Below, in pieces: positions 1 to 14,126 of a DNA stretch of 64,000 nt; position 1 is the stretch's first letter; the number at the start of each line of letters is the position of its first letter. The position numbers and the translations under genes were made by a program. Location: NCBI RefSeq assembly GCF_000266865.1, contig NZ_AJPR01000004.1, positions 1 to 64,000 on the forward strand. Direction: 5' to 3'. The notes beneath the pieces are model-generated. The model made no database searches and was not told the DNA's origin. It was given only the letters and a program-made list of their open reading frames with translations. This stretch comes from Mycoplasmopsis agalactiae 14628. GTDB taxonomy: Bacteria > Bacillota_I > Bacilli_A > Mycoplasmatales > Metamycoplasmataceae.

Positions 1-2763
<2,763 letters not shown>

Positions 2764-3073
2764 AAGTAGTATTTTCCTATTGTTGTTAGTTTTAGATGTG
2801 TATTTTAAGACATTTCAATGAATCATATTTATATATGACTTACTCGATGAATCAAAACAAATTAACCATTAATTTGATTTTTGATGTCGTTGTAAATATC
2901 GAAAAATATTTTACTATTCAGTTTTCAAAGAACATATGAGAGAAATGTTCTCTCAAAACTAGATATATAGCTTTTGACCTATTAATAAAAGCCATGACAA
3001 TATTAAATAAAACAGGTCTATTGATTTTGGTTATAAGTCTTTTTTATAGTATTAAAAGACAAGTGTACTCCGT
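2764..3073 (-). other. 16S-23S internal transcribed spacer
   Basis: About 310 nt between the two rRNAs. I see no tRNA fold in it. It holds a boxA-like antitermination sequence on the minus strand (2920-2934), identical to the copy in the 16S leader, and AT-rich sequence with partial inverted repeats that probably pair for rRNA processing. A spacer without tRNA genes is usual for mycoplasmas. Confidence 0.85.
2920..2934 (-). promoter_or_regulatory. boxA-like antitermination site in the rRNA spacer
   Basis: The minus strand reads TGTTCTTTGAAAACT, the boxA form common in Firmicute and mollicute rRNA leaders. The same 15-mer stands in the leader ahead of 16S at 4616-4630. A role in Nus-factor antitermination is inferred from the family. 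Confidence 0.6.
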
Positions 3074-4590
<1,517 letters not shown>

Positions 4591-4615
4591 TTGACTGTCA
4601 TGTTTATATATATCT

Positions 4616-4630
4616 AGTTTTCAAAGAACA
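4616..4630 (-). promoter_or_regulatory. boxA-like site in the 16S leader
   Basis: A 15-mer identical to the one in the 16S-23S spacer, placed about 25 nt upstream of the 16S 5' end on the minus strand. It fits an antitermination or processing site of the rRNA transcript. Confidence 0.6.
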
Positions 4631-4659
4631 TTTTTAACCTTCAAAAAGGTTGCCTATTT

Positions 4660-4687
4660 ATTATACACTTAATTAAATTTTTTGAAA
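4660..4687 (-). promoter_or_regulatory. candidate rRNA promoter
   Basis: The minus strand has a perfect TATAAT (4660-4665) with a weak TTTCAA (4682-4687) 16 bp upstream. It lies about 70 nt before the 16S gene and just upstream of the boxA copy, as expected for a mycoplasma rrn promoter. Inferred from position and sequence only. Confidence 0.5.
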
Positions 4688-4922
4688 TATTTTTTTATAA
4701 AATATTTTAAACATCATGTAAGTGTAGTTAATTAATAACGCGCTCAAAAACGCGTTAAAAATAATATACACTAATTGAAGCAAAAGCCAAATAAAAAAGC
4801 TAATAATTTTGCAACTTTTAAATAAATAAACTTAATTGGTGCTAAAGCAATTAATTTACTCTAAAATTTTTATATATTATTTAATTGATTGATAGATAAA
4901 AATGTCTACCGAAGAGGCTAAA

Positions 4923-5915
4923 ATGAAAAAAATCATAGTTTCAAGACATGGCGTAAGATATCCTTTTGAATTTGAAAGTAAATTTAAAAGTATTTTTAAT
5001 AAAGATATTGTTAAATGACAATTTGAAAATGAACTAAGTGCTCATTTAACTAATAAAGGTGCTTTATTAGAATTATTGTTTGCTAAGTTCTTAAAAAAAT
5101 ACTTAAATGTTGAATCCAGTATGAATATAAATATAATAGCTAATTCAACTCATAGAACATATGAAACAGCAAGACTTTTATCTTTAGGTCTTATGCCTGA
5201 TAAAAATATTAAAATTGAGTGCTCTGATTCATCTTTTTCAAAAAGAAATTCTTGATTTGAGCTTAATTATCCATCTAAATCTTATATAGATAATAAGCTC
5301 GTTAATGATTTTGACCAAAAAGCAAGTAATCTAGGCATATATGATAAATTTAAAGAGCTTTTTAACTTAGACAATAATTGTTTATATGTGCAAAGTGAGA
5401 GCCAGATTAATTTTGTTGAAAATGAATGGCTTAAACCTACAGGGAAATTATTTTTCTCATCCAGCGCTTCTGATGTTATGCAGTCTATGTATTATCATGG
5501 TTTTAAAGAAAGTGAGATTTTTAAGTCAACTAACTTTTTAAAAGACTTAAAGCTTCTTTTGAAGGCTAAAGATTTTGTTATTGATTTAATTTGAAATAAT
5601 CCTACTCTGGCTTTAGAAAGCCAAAAAAACATTTATAAGTTGCTTAAAAGTCAGTTTTATACAAATTATGACTTAAGCATTTTAGTTGGTCATGATACAA
5701 ACTTAGCAACTATTTTAGGTGTTTTGGATATAAATGTGCCTGATCATGGACAGCTTGAAAAATATCCTATTGGTTCAAAATTAATTTTTACCGTGTATGA
5801 TGATAAATCTTTTGATTTAGAGTTAGCTTATTTTGATTATAAGGATATAGTAAATTTTAGTGAAAATGCTATCCCTAAAGTTGTTTTGTTAGGAACTGAT
5901 TTAAAATTAAAATAA
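4923..5915 (+). CDS. histidine-phosphatase-superfamily protein
   Basis: 330 residues, whole only with TGA as Trp. The N-terminus has the phosphohistidine motif R8-H9-G10, with a further Arg at 12, and a second conserved His-Asp stands in VGHDTN (H257-D258). This places it in the histidine phosphatase superfamily, closer to the acid-phosphatase/phytase branch (RHG...HD) than to phosphoglycerate mutase. No signal peptide is evident, so a cytosolic phosphomonoesterase is likely; the substrate is unknown. The start is supported by GAAGAGG 5 nt before the ATG. A terminator follows directly. It stands alone, divergent from the rRNA unit. Confidence 0.8.
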
Positions 5916-5934
5916 AGTGGTCATATCCACTTTT
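5914..5934. terminator. intrinsic terminator between convergent genes
   Basis: Stem AAAGTGG/CCACTTT with a 6-nt loop and a run of T. It overlaps the stop codon of the plus-strand phosphatase. The run of A on its other side lets it also serve the minus-strand HAD gene. Confidence 0.7.
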
Positions 5935-5941
5935 TTTATTT

Positions 5942-6994
5942 TTAAACAAATAAATTATCAATTAGCCAACTAATTCAGCTTTCATTGTTATTTTTAGATG
6001 AAACATAATGTGCATTTTTTAAAACACTTAATCTTGCATTTGTGTGAGTGAGGCTAATTTTTGCAACATCGAATAAAGGCAAATCGTTATCAGAATCACC
6101 AAAAACAACTGCTTTTGATAAATTAATATTGTATTCCTTAGCAATTTTATCTAGAGCACTTGCTTTAGAACAAGCTATTCCAATGTCTAAAAAATTACTG
6201 TGAGTTTGCATTGTATGAAGTTTTTTAAACTTTTGACAAAATGAAATTAGCTCTTTTACTTTTCCAGCTTGCTCGCTTTCAAAAGTTACAAAAACTTTAT
6301 AAATTTTTTTATTATCAAAGAAGCCATTTTTTGGATTGAGACTTCAGCTCTCTTTTTTCATTCCTGTAGCATCTTTATTTTGTTTATACGCTGAAGAATT
6401 TTCTACATTTATGCCAGCCATCCCGGAATCGTGAAAAATGTAGTATGCTAGTCCAAGTTCAGTGCATTTTTTCATGATTTCACTTGCTTCTTTTTTATCC
6501 ATTTCTAAACTTGAAGTTAGTTTTAAACTTTTATTATCATAAATCATTGCACCATTAGCACAAATTAGTGGCATATTAAAATTTATTTTCTTAAAGTAGT
6601 TTTCAAAATTAAAATATGAGCCGCTAGTAGCTATAATAATTTTTTTGCCTATTTTTGCTAATTCATTCACTTTTTTAATATTTTCATTTTGCAGCATTTT
6701 TTTACTATCTAAAAGTGTGCCGCCCATGTCAAAAATAAAGCATTCAAAATCATTTAAAAGTAAGTTAAATTTTTCAAAATAAACACATGGGTCACTTAAA
6801 TAGGCTATTTTGGTAAAAATTTGCTCATTATCTTCAAAATTTTTGATGCAAAATATTAATTCTTTTTCTGCGATAGCTTTTTTAATTTTTGAAACTAAAA
6901 ACTCGCTTAAACTATTAATTGAAAGTTTAAATGTGTTTAAAAATTGCTTATACTGAGCTTTATTTAAAATAATATCGTGACTAAAATTGTTCAT
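5942..6994 (-). CDS. Cof-type HAD-family hydrolase with altered motif I
   Basis: 350 residues read through two TGA codons. The HAD motifs are recognisable: motif I DMGGT (89-93), motif II ATSGS, a conserved Lys (277) and motif IV GDSDND (299-304). The cap position and motif IV fit the Cof/IIB group, which are cytosolic sugar- or nucleotide-phosphate phosphatases. Two oddities stand out. The second Asp of motif I, usually the general acid/base (DxD), is Gly, and about 85 residues precede the HAD core. Activity may therefore be changed or lost. It follows rplO on the same strand but is separated from it by a terminator. Confidence 0.75.
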
Positions 6995-7046
6995 TTAAAT
7001 GTCTTTCAGGTTTTTAACATTTTAATTTTATACAAGAAAAATAAAA

Positions 7047-7086
7047 AAATGTGTTTATGTTGCACAAAAATGCAAGAAACACATTT
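7047..7086 (-). terminator. terminator of the S10-spc operon
   Basis: Downstream of rplO on the minus strand, arms AAATGTGTTT/AAACACATTT enclose a smaller inner stem and are followed by a T-rich run. This ends the ribosomal protein transcript before the HAD gene. Confidence 0.7.
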
Positions 7087-7122
7087 AATTTATAAGTTAA
7101 TTGAATTATTAAATTGAATTAA

Positions 7123-7557
7123 TTAAAGAATTGTAAATTTTCCGCCAGCTTGTTCAACTGCATCAATTGCGCTTTTTGAAGCTGCATGTAATGTTACATT
7201 AAGTTTTTTAGTTAACTTACCATTACCTAATAATTTAACAGGTAGTGATCTTTTAATTAAGTTAGCTTTGAATAATGACTCTAAGTCTACTGTTGCATTA
7301 GCTTTAAAGTTTTGTTCTAAATCTTTAAGGTTTACTACTTGATATTCAATGTGATTTACGTTTGTAAATCCTCTTTTACCAATACGACGGAATCATGGGG
7401 TTTGACCACCTTCAAATCCTAATCTATGACCATGACGTTTGTTTTGACCTGATTGACCTTTACCAGCTTGCTTACCTTTACCAGCAGCATGGCCTCTGCC
7501 AACACGATGTTTTTCAACACGTGCACCAGGAGTTGATTTTAATGTATGTAATTTCAT
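7123..7557 (-). CDS. rplO: 50S ribosomal protein L15
   Basis: 144 residues with the conserved Gly/Lys/Arg-rich N-terminus ([20 protein letters not shown]) and the C-terminal fold of L15, a late-assembly protein of the large subunit. One TGA encodes Trp in QTPWFRR. The start has TAGGAG a few bases upstream. It is the last gene of the cluster. rpmD, which often lies between rpsE and rplO, is absent, and secY does not follow. Confidence 0.96.
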
Positions 7558-7577
7558 TTTATTCTCCTATTACAAGA

Positions 7578-8273
7578 TTAACCTAAAAGGTCTTTAACGT
7601 CTTTGTCTCTAATTTCAGCGATTTGTTCAGGTGTTCTTAATTGTTGTAAGGCTTTAAGAGTTGCTCTAACAATGTTAGCTTTTGAACGAGAACCATATGT
7701 TTTTGTGTAAATGTCAGTATAGCCTGCTAATTCAACAACTGCACGAACAGTTCCTGAAGCAACTATACCTTTACCTTTAGGAGCTGGCTTAAGCATAACT
7801 TTAGAAGCTAAGAATTTAGCATGAATTTCGTGAGGCACTGTGATTTTGTTTTGAATAGGAACGCTGATAAGGTGATTTCTAGCATCTTTAACAGCTTTTT
7901 TAATTGCATCAGGAACTTCATTTGCTTTCCCGTGACCAAAACCAACTTTACCTTTTTTATCACCAACTACTACAAAAGCTGAGAATGAGAATCTACGTCC
8001 ACCTTTAACAACTTTTGTAACACGGCTAATGTTAACTACTTTTTCACTAAATTCATTGTTTGCTTCGCCAAAACGTGTACGGTTTTTAACTTTGTTTGCT
8101 CTGTCAGCGCTCTTTTTAGGCATATCTTTAGAATCATGTGCACTTCTTTTTTCTCAAATTTGTTTCTTAGCACCTGATTCAGTTCTCTTTGGTGCACTAA
8201 CACTTTGGGTCTTAGCTGCAGCAGGCTTGTTTTCTACATTAGCCTTAACTGTTTTGTTTTCTAAATCTGCCAT
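7578..8273 (-). CDS. rpsE: 30S ribosomal protein S5 with N-terminal extension
   Basis: 231 residues against about 165 in most bacteria. The S5 core (double-stranded-RNA-binding-like N domain, then the ribosomal S5 C domain) begins around residue 75. The preceding segment starts [16 protein letters not shown] and is rich in Lys, Ala and Glu. It contains one TGA-Trp, so standard-code prediction would start the gene at 8123. The longer start at 8273 lies 2 nt beyond the rplR stop and has GGAG upstream. S5 acts in decoding accuracy. The extension is not part of the classic fold. Confidence 0.93.
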
Positions 8274-8275
8274 AA

Positions 8276-8626
8276 TTAGAATTTAACTCCTTTTGATCTT
8301 ACTGCATCAGCAAATGCTTTAACTCTTCCGTGGTAAATGTAACCTGAACGGTCGAAAACAATGCTTTCAATTTTTAAGCCTTTAATAATTTCGCCCATTT
8401 TCTCGCCAGCAGCAGTTGCAGCTTGAATATTTCCGTTATATTTGCCTTTTTCTAGTGTTGAAACACTAGCTAATGTAATTCCTTTAGTATCGTCAATTAG
8501 TTGTGCATAAAAGTTTTGAAGTGATTTAAATACGCATAATCTAGGTTTTTCTGCTGTACCACTAATGTGTTGACGTTCACGTCTGTGTTTAATTTGACGT
8601 GCTTGATTTCTTGATAATGTTGCCAT
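8276..8626 (-). CDS. rplR: 50S ribosomal protein L18
   Basis: 116 residues, standard length. It has the basic N-terminus and the typical C-terminus ([20 protein letters not shown]) of L18, which binds 5S rRNA in the central protuberance. It lies between rplF and rpsE in the usual spc order, with 2 nt to rpsE. AAGGA precedes the ATG. Confidence 0.97.
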   Translation of the reverse strand: MATLSRNQARQIKHRRERQHISGTAEKPRLCVFKSLQNFYAQLIDDTKGITLASVSTLEKGKYNGNIQAATAAGEKMGEIIKGLKIESIVFDRSGYIYHGRVKAFADAVRSKGVKF

Positions 8627-8650
8627 TTTTTAAAATCCTTTCTTATCCAA

Positions 8651-9190
8651 CTACTTAGAAGCAGTTTTTCCTTCTTTACGACGAATAACTTCATCTTTGT
8701 ATGCAATACCTTTACCTGAGTATGGTATAGGTTTTCTTACGGCTCTAACTACAGCTGCAAATTGACCTACAATTTCCTTATCGATACCTGAAATTACTAA
8801 TTCAACTGGTTTAGGCACTTCAACTTTTAATCCAGCAGGAATATCTAAGTTTACTAAGTGTGAATAACCAGCAGAAACTTCTAAAATATCACCTTTAAGT
8901 GTGAATTTAAAACCAACACCTTTGATAACTAATTCTTTTTTATAGCCTTTTGAAACACCAATTAACATATTTGAAATAAGTGCATTAGTGGTTCCATGTA
9001 ATTGCTTTGTAGTCTTTTCTTCATTTGCTCTAATTGTGCTAATTGTGTTATTTTCAACTTTAAGCGCAATTAGTGGGCTGATGTTTCTTTGTAATTTGCC
9101 AAGTGGACCTTCAATTGTTAATAATGTACCATCTTGAGTAAGCGAAACATTTGCAGGAATGCTTAATATTCTATTTCCGACACGAGACAT
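8651..9190 (-). CDS. rplF: 50S ribosomal protein L6
   Basis: 179 residues with both L6 repeats and the conserved C-terminal segment around KPIPYSGKGIAYKDE. L6 sits near the factor-binding site of the 50S subunit. I chose the ATG at 9190 because GGAGG lies 5 nt upstream. The TTG one codon earlier would be too close to that site. Confidence 0.96.
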   Translation of the reverse strand: MSRVGNRILSIPANVSLTQDGTLLTIEGPLGKLQRNISPLIALKVENNTISTIRANEEKTTKQLHGTTNALISNMLIGVSKGYKKELVIKGVGFKFTLKGDILEVSAGYSHLVNLDIPAGLKVEVPKPVELVISGIDKEIVGQFAAVVRAVRKPIPYSGKGIAYKDEVIRRKEGKTASK

Positions 9191-9202
9191 CAAAACCTCC
9201 TA

Positions 9203-9595
9203 TCAAATGTAGGCAAGTACTTCACCACCTACATTTTCCTTACGAGCTTGTTTTTCAGTCATTACACCTTTAGAAGTTGAGATAATAGCTGTACCATAAC
9301 CAGATAATACTGATGGTAAATTGTTTGCAGCAGCATATACTCTTAGCCCTGGTTTAGAAATACGTTTGAAGTCAATAATTGCTGATTGATTGCCTTTGTA
9401 TTTTAAAGCTACTTCTAAAACTTTGTCTTTGCCTTCACCTTTTGTAACAAAACTTGAAATGTAACCTTCATTTAAAAGAATTTCTAGAATTTTTGCCTTT
9501 TTGTTTGAATAAGGAATTAGTACAGTTTTAAATTTTCTTTGATTTGCATTTTTGATTCTAACAATCATATCTGAAATAGGATCTGTTATAAACAT
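9203..9595 (-). CDS. rpsH: 30S ribosomal protein S8
   Basis: 130 residues, full length. The N-terminus DPISDMIVRIKNA and the C-terminal STSKGVMTEKQAR motif identify S8, a primary 16S binder in the platform and often the translational repressor of the spc operon. It lies 4 nt from rpsN. Confidence 0.97.
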   Translation of the reverse strand: MFITDPISDMIVRIKNANQRKFKTVLIPYSNKKAKILEILLNEGYISSFVTKGEGKDKVLEVALKYKGNQSAIIDFKRISKPGLRVYAAANNLPSVLSGYGTAIISTSKGVMTEKQARKENVGGEVLAYI

Positions 9596-9599
9596 ATTA

Positions 9600-9782
9600 T
9601 CAACTCGCTTTCTTCATGCCAGGTATTTTGCCTTGGTGAGCTAATTCACGGAAGCAAATACGGCAGATTTTGTATTTTCTTAAAACTGCATGTACACGAC
9701 CACATAATTCACAACGTGTATAAGCACGTGTTGAGAATTTAGCGTGTTTCTTTTGTTTAGCTTTTAATGAACTTTTAGCCAT
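9600..9782 (-). CDS. rpsN: 30S ribosomal protein S14, zinc-binding type
   Basis: 60 residues, the short zinc-ribbon form of S14. The two cysteine pairs CELC and CRIC are intact, so this is the zinc-dependent C+ type. It is packed between rplE and rpsH with gaps of 2 and 4 nt. Confidence 0.96.
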   Translation of the reverse strand: MAKSSLKAKQKKHAKFSTRAYTRCELCGRVHAVLRKYKICRICFRELAHQGKIPGMKKAS

Positions 9783-9784
9783 AA

Positions 9785-10330
9785 CTATTTTTCTCCCTTA
9801 CTAAAAGGCATTCCAATTAATTCTAATAAACTTCTAGCTTCTTTGTCACTGTTAACTGATGTAATAATTTGCACATCAAGTCCTTTAATTCTTCTAATTT
9901 TGTCAAATTCAATTTCTGGGAAGATGATTTCTTCTTTTACTCCAAATGAGTAATTTCCTCTGCCGTCGAATGCTTTAGGATTAGCACCACGGAAGTCACG
10001 AATACGAGGCATAGCAACATTAATGAATTTTTCCAAAAAGTCTCACATTCTGTCTCTTCTTAATGTTACTTTACCACCCATTGCCATACCTTCACGAAGT
10101 TTTCATGAAGCGTTTGATTTTTTAGCACGAGTTTGGAATGGTTTTTGTCCTGAAATTTGAGTTAATTCGTTAAGTACTTCTTCAATTGCTTTTGAGTTTG
10201 TAACTTCTTTACCAGCTGTCATGTTTAGCACGATTTTTTCTAATCTTGGAACTTGCATAATTGATTTATAGCCATATTGCTTCATTAAAACAGGAACTAC
10301 ATCAGTTAAATATTTTTGCTTTAAGTTCAT
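9785..10330 (-). CDS. rplE: 50S ribosomal protein L5
   Basis: 181 residues, standard length, whole only when two TGA codons (in NASWKLREG and RDRMWDFLE) are read as Trp. The C-terminal FPEIEFDKI and MPFSKGE motifs are typical. L5 binds 5S rRNA and contacts the P-site tRNA. It lies 2 nt from rplX and 2 nt from rpsN. Confidence 0.97.
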
Positions 10331-10332
10331 AA

Positions 10333-10659
10333 CTAAATTTCCTTCTTAGTTTTACGTAAGATACGTACTTTTTTATTATCTTTGTCAAATTTGTATCCAA
10401 TTTTAGAAAATTGTGCTGGAGATGTTTTAGTTGCTTTTTTAACTAATATTGAAAGATTTGAAACATGAATTGGAGCTTCCATTTTCTTAATTGAGCCATC
10501 ATTGCCTTGACCAGGTTTTACGTGTTTTGTTACTATATTAATGTCTTTAACTATAGCTGTATTGTTGTTAATATCAACTCTAACAATACGGCCAGTTTTG
10601 CCCTTATGTGAACCAGCAATAACTATTACTTCATCATTTTTCTTAAACTTGATTTTCAT
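10333..10659 (-). CDS. rplX: 50S ribosomal protein L24
   Basis: 108 residues with an N-terminal KOW motif ([20 protein letters not shown]), the hallmark of L24, an assembly initiator of the large subunit. Length and order (rplN-rplX-rplE) are standard. Confidence 0.97.
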   Translation of the reverse strand: MKIKFKKNDEVIVIAGSHKGKTGRIVRVDINNNTAIVKDINIVTKHVKPGQGNDGSIKKMEAPIHVSNLSILVKKATKTSPAQFSKIGYKFDKDNKKVRILRKTKKEI

Positions 10660-10671
10660 AATAATCCTTTT

Positions 10672-11040
10672 TTATAGCACTTCTGGTGCAAGTGAGACAA
10701 TTTTTAAGTAACCTTTATCACGTAATTCACGTGCCACAGGACCGAATACACGAGTTCCTCTAGGAGTCTTGTCATCTTTAATAATTACAACTGCATTGTC
10801 ATCAAAACGAATATGTTGACCGTTTTCACGGTGAATACCATAAACTGATCTAACAATAACAGCTTTAACTACTTGACCTTCTTTAACAATACCTGTAGGA
10901 ATAGCTTTTTTAACTGAGCAAATAATTACGTCGCCAATGTTTGCTGTTTTTTTACGTGAACCACCAAGAACTCTAATAACACCAACTTCTTTTGCTCCTG
11001 AGTTATCAGCAACATTTAATTTAGATAGTTCTAAAACCAT
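10672..11040 (-). CDS. rplN: 50S ribosomal protein L14
   Basis: 122 residues, exactly the usual length. It has the L14 signature ([20 protein letters not shown]) and the [11 protein letters not shown] and [15 protein letters not shown] segments. L14 forms part of the inter-subunit bridge. Confidence 0.98.
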   Translation of the reverse strand: MVLELSKLNVADNSGAKEVGVIRVLGGSRKKTANIGDVIICSVKKAIPTGIVKEGQVVKAVIVRSVYGIHRENGQHIRFDDNAVVIIKDDKTPRGTRVFGPVARELRDKGYLKIVSLAPEVL

Positions 11041-11043
11041 AGA

Positions 11044-11310
11044 TTATTTTTCTCCTTGCATAGCAGCTTGTTTAACTGCAACTAAACGGAAGTGTTTTGT
11101 CTTTGAAAGTGGTCTTGTTTCCATAATTGTCACGATGTCATTAACTTTGGCAATGTTATTTTCATCATGTACAGCAAATTTTTTGGCTACTCTATAACGT
11201 TTTGAATACAAAGCATGCGATCTGTGGCTTTCAACTTCAACAATGATAGTTTTATCACCACGAGCAGATGTAACCTTGCCTTGTAATGTTTTACGGGTAT
11301 TTCTTTCCAT
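11044..11310 (-). CDS. rpsQ: 30S ribosomal protein S17
   Basis: 88 residues, an OB-fold primary 16S binder. [20 protein letters not shown] and the [14 protein letters not shown] segment are characteristic. The start codon overlaps the rpmC stop by one base (TAATG), a sign of translational coupling. Confidence 0.97.
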   Translation of the reverse strand: MERNTRKTLQGKVTSARGDKTIIVEVESHRSHALYSKRYRVAKKFAVHDENNIAKVNDIVTIMETRPLSKTKHFRLVAVKQAAMQGEK

Positions 11311-11507
11311 TATTTAGCTCCCTTTTCTCTTGCATTTAACTCAGTCTTTATTCTAGCAATGTCTCTTCTAATTGCCTTAATTTTGTGGCTTTGGTCTAAG
11401 CTTCCAACTGACTTTTTGAAATTTAATGTTCATAATTCAGCTTCAAAGTCTTTAACTAGTTTTTGGAGTTCATCAAGCGATTTAACTTTAATATCTTTAT
11501 AAAGCAT
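11310..11507 (-). CDS. rpmC: 50S ribosomal protein L29
   Basis: 65 residues, an ordinary two-helix L29 located at the tunnel exit. One TGA-Trp lies in AELWTLNF, so it is invisible under the standard code. Start and stop each overlap the neighbouring gene by one base. The core ends near the usual length, with no long tail. Confidence 0.95.
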
Positions 11508-11932
11508 TATTGATTATCTCCTTCACTTTTAGCAATGATTTTTCATGACACTGGTAATTTGTGACCACCTAGTCTAAGTGCATCACGTGCAATTTCTTCA
11601 GAAACACCTGAAACTTCAAACATAACAGTGTTTACCTTAACAGCTGTATATCATTTTTCAGGAGAACCTTTACCTGAACCCATACGTACACCGATAGGTT
11701 TAGATGTTTTTGAGAAGTGAGGGAAAATTCTAATAATAACATTACCTTCACGACCCATTCTACGTGTAATAGCAATACGAGCTGCTTCAATTTGACGAGC
11801 ATCTACTCAAGCTGAAGTAACTGCTTGTAGGCCAAATTCGCCAAATTCTACTGTATTGCCTTTGTGAGCTTTTCTTTTATCATGACGTACCAAAAAAGGC
11901 TTACGATATTTAGTTCTTTTGGGTTGAAGCAT
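11507..11932 (-). CDS. rplP: 50S ribosomal protein L16
   Basis: 141 residues. The N-terminus [13 protein letters not shown] and the segment [20 protein letters not shown] identify L16, which lies near the A-site tRNA and is needed late in 50S assembly. It is read through three TGA-Trp codons and overlaps rpmC and rpsC by one base each. Confidence 0.96.
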
Positions 11933-12582
11933 TATTTATCTCCTTCCAAAAGTTCACCTTTAGAAATTCATACTTTCACACCGATAGCACCATAAATGGT
12001 TCTTGCAGTTGCTTTAGCAAAGTCAACATCTTGTCTTAAAGTGTGAAGTCTCATTTCACCACGGCTGTAGCCTTCTGCTCTAGCCATATCTACACCATTT
12101 AAACGTCCTGAAACTTGGGTTTTAATTCCTTTTGCACCAGCTCTAAGTGCATCATTAATAACTAACTTTTGAGCAACACGAAAACTCTCACGGTTTTCTA
12201 ATTTTTGTGCTATAGCTTCAGCAGCTAGTCTAGCATTTAATTCAGGTTGTTTCAATAATGAAACTTGTAAATTAATATCAAGTGATTTGTTTTTTAAATA
12301 TTTGTGTAAATCTTGGGTAATTTTTTCAATGTTTGCACCATTTTCGCCAAGTAATTTAGCTGGTTGGCTAGTTTGTAGTACAACAGTAACTTTTTGTGCT
12401 TTAGTTCTTTTAATTGAAGTGTTGCCAATTTGGTATTTTCTAACTAATTTATCGAAGAATTTGTAAATTTTAGCATCTTGAACTAATAAGTCTCCATAGT
12501 TTTGCTTTTCAGCAAATCAAACAGAGTTAATAGGCTTTGTAATTCCGTAACGGAAGCCATTTGGATTAACCTTTTGTCCCAT
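11932..12582 (-). CDS. rpsC: 30S ribosomal protein S3
   Basis: 216 residues. The N-terminus [13 protein letters not shown], the KH-type domain ([12 protein letters not shown]) and the C-terminal [18 protein letters not shown] motif are all present. S3 lines the mRNA entry channel. The C-terminus is short, as in other Firmicute-type S3. TGA-Trp codons occur near both ends. Confidence 0.96.
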
Positions 12583-12584
12583 GA

Positions 12585-12929
12585 CTATACCCTTTCTTCC
12601 AATGTTATTGATAAATTAGATGTTCTTTTGAAAATAGAATAAGCTCTACCTTGTGAACGTGGTTGATATCTTTTAAGTGTTGGGCCTTCATTAACTAATA
12701 CTTCTTTAACAAATAATTTAGATGCATCCATACCATGGTTGTTTGTTGCGTTAGCAATAGCTGAATTTAATAATTTAATAAATAATTGTGATGCTTTTTT
12801 GTTTGTGTTGTTAAGAATACCAAGTGCAACTTTAACGTCTTTGCCTCTGAATAAATCAGCAACTAAACGTGCTTTTCTTGGAGAAATTCTTTGAATTTTA
12901 ACAACTGCTTTAGCACTTTGATTGTTCAT
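12585..12929 (-). CDS. rplV: 50S ribosomal protein L22
   Basis: 114 residues. The conserved hairpin loop that reaches into the exit tunnel is intact ([14 protein letters not shown], residues 87-100). Gln93 is unchanged; substitutions at this site have been linked to macrolide resistance in M. bovis. It is a standard-length L22 in the usual order. Confidence 0.97.
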   Translation of the reverse strand: MNNQSAKAVVKIQRISPRKARLVADLFRGKDVKVALGILNNTNKKASQLFIKLLNSAIANATNNHGMDASKLFVKEVLVNEGPTLKRYQPRSQGRAYSIFKRTSNLSITLEERV

Positions 12930-12931
12930 AA

Positions 12932-13210
12932 TTATTTCTTCTTACCTTTTTCAGCACCATGACCTGAGTATGTTCTAGTTGGAACAAATTCACCTAACTT
13001 GTGACCAACCATATCATCAGTTACATAAACATCGATATGTTGGTGGCCATTGTGAACTTGGAATGTTAAACCTATAAAACTTGGGAAGATAGTTGATCTT
13101 CTTGATCAAGTTTTAATTGGCTTCTTTGGCATTTTTCCTTCTAAAATAGCATCTACTTTTTTAAGTAAGTGTTCATCTGCAAAAGGGCCTTTTTTAAGAC
13201 TACGAGCCAT
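12932..13210 (-). CDS. rpsS: 30S ribosomal protein S19
   Basis: 92 residues, standard. N-terminal [16 protein letters not shown] and the segment [19 protein letters not shown] identify S19, which sits in the 30S head and contacts S13. One TGA-Trp lies in IKTWSRRS. It overlaps rplB by one base. Confidence 0.96.
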
Positions 13211-14055
13211 TATTTAGAGTCCTTTCTTCTTCTTAAAATCAATTTTGTTGAAGATTTCTTAGTTTTTCTTGTTTTAACACCAAGAGCTTTTTTACCTCAA
13301 GGAGTTAAAGGAGCCTTACGTCCAATAGGTTGCTTACCTTCACCACCACCATGTGGGTGATCGATTGGGTTCATAACAGAACCACGAACTGTTGGACGAA
13401 CACCTAAATGTCTACTTCTACCAGCTTTACCTAAAAGAACTAATGAATGTTCACCGTTACCAACAGTACCGATTGTTGCACGGCAACGTGCCAAAATTCT
13501 ACGCATTTCGCCTGATTTAAGACGTAATACTACATACTTACCATCATCGTCTTTACCTAAGATTTGTGCAGATGTTCCTGCACTTCTAGCGATAATTCCG
13601 CCACCGCCAGGCTGCATTTCAACGTTGTGAACAAATGTACCTTCAGGAATGTTTGAAAGTGGTAATGAGTTACCTACTAAAATATCAACATTGTTTCCTG
13701 AAACAACTTTTTGACCAACTTTAATGCCTTCAGGTGCCAAAATGTATCTTTTTTCACCATCAGCATATGCTAATAAACAAATATTCGCTGATCTGTTTGG
13801 ATCATATTCGATTGATTTAACAGTTGCTGGAATATTGTCTTTGTTACGTTTAAAGTCAATAATACGATAGTATCTCTTTACACGGCCACCTTGGTGTCTA
13901 ACTGTAATTTTACCTTGGTTGTTACGACCTGAGTTTTTCTTTAAAATCACTAATAATGATTTTTCAGGTGCGTGACCGCTTAGATTTTTTGAATAATCTA
14001 GAGATGACATATTACGGCGACCATTTGTAACTGGCTTGTAATGTTTAACTGCCAT
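13210..14055 (-). CDS. rplB: 50S ribosomal protein L2
   Basis: 281 residues, close to the typical 273-277. The OB-like and SH3-like RNA-binding domains are in order, with the conserved [19 protein letters not shown] segment whose His is important for peptidyl transfer. It ends in the basic tail [20 protein letters not shown] 14055 was chosen over an upstream in-frame start because the L2 signature MAVKHYKP begins there. Confidence 0.97.
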
Positions 14056-14126
14056 TTCTAATATTGCTCCTTGCTTAAAAATAGTTGAGGAATTCATCTT
14101 TTAAGCAAAATTAATCCTCAGTAAAT

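Larger units (their letters stand above)
4591..4922. other. rRNA leader and divergent intergenic region
   Basis: 332 nt between the 16S gene (minus) and the phosphatase gene (plus). It holds the boxA copy, the candidate rrn promoter and an isolated GC-rich inverted repeat, TAACGCG/CGCGTTA (4736-4742 and 4751-4757, 8-nt spacer), in otherwise very AT-rich DNA. No convincing ORF is seen. Confidence 0.6.

Noticed and set aside
2764-3073. tRNA genes in the rRNA spacer
   Set aside because: No cloverleaf, no T-loop consensus and no CCA found.
8029-8286. Plus-strand frame opposite rpsE
   Set aside because: Antisense of the S5 extension, created by its biased codons.
9191-9193. TTG start one codon upstream for rplF
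   Set aside because: It would leave only 2 nt to the GGAGG site; the ATG at 9190 has ideal spacing.
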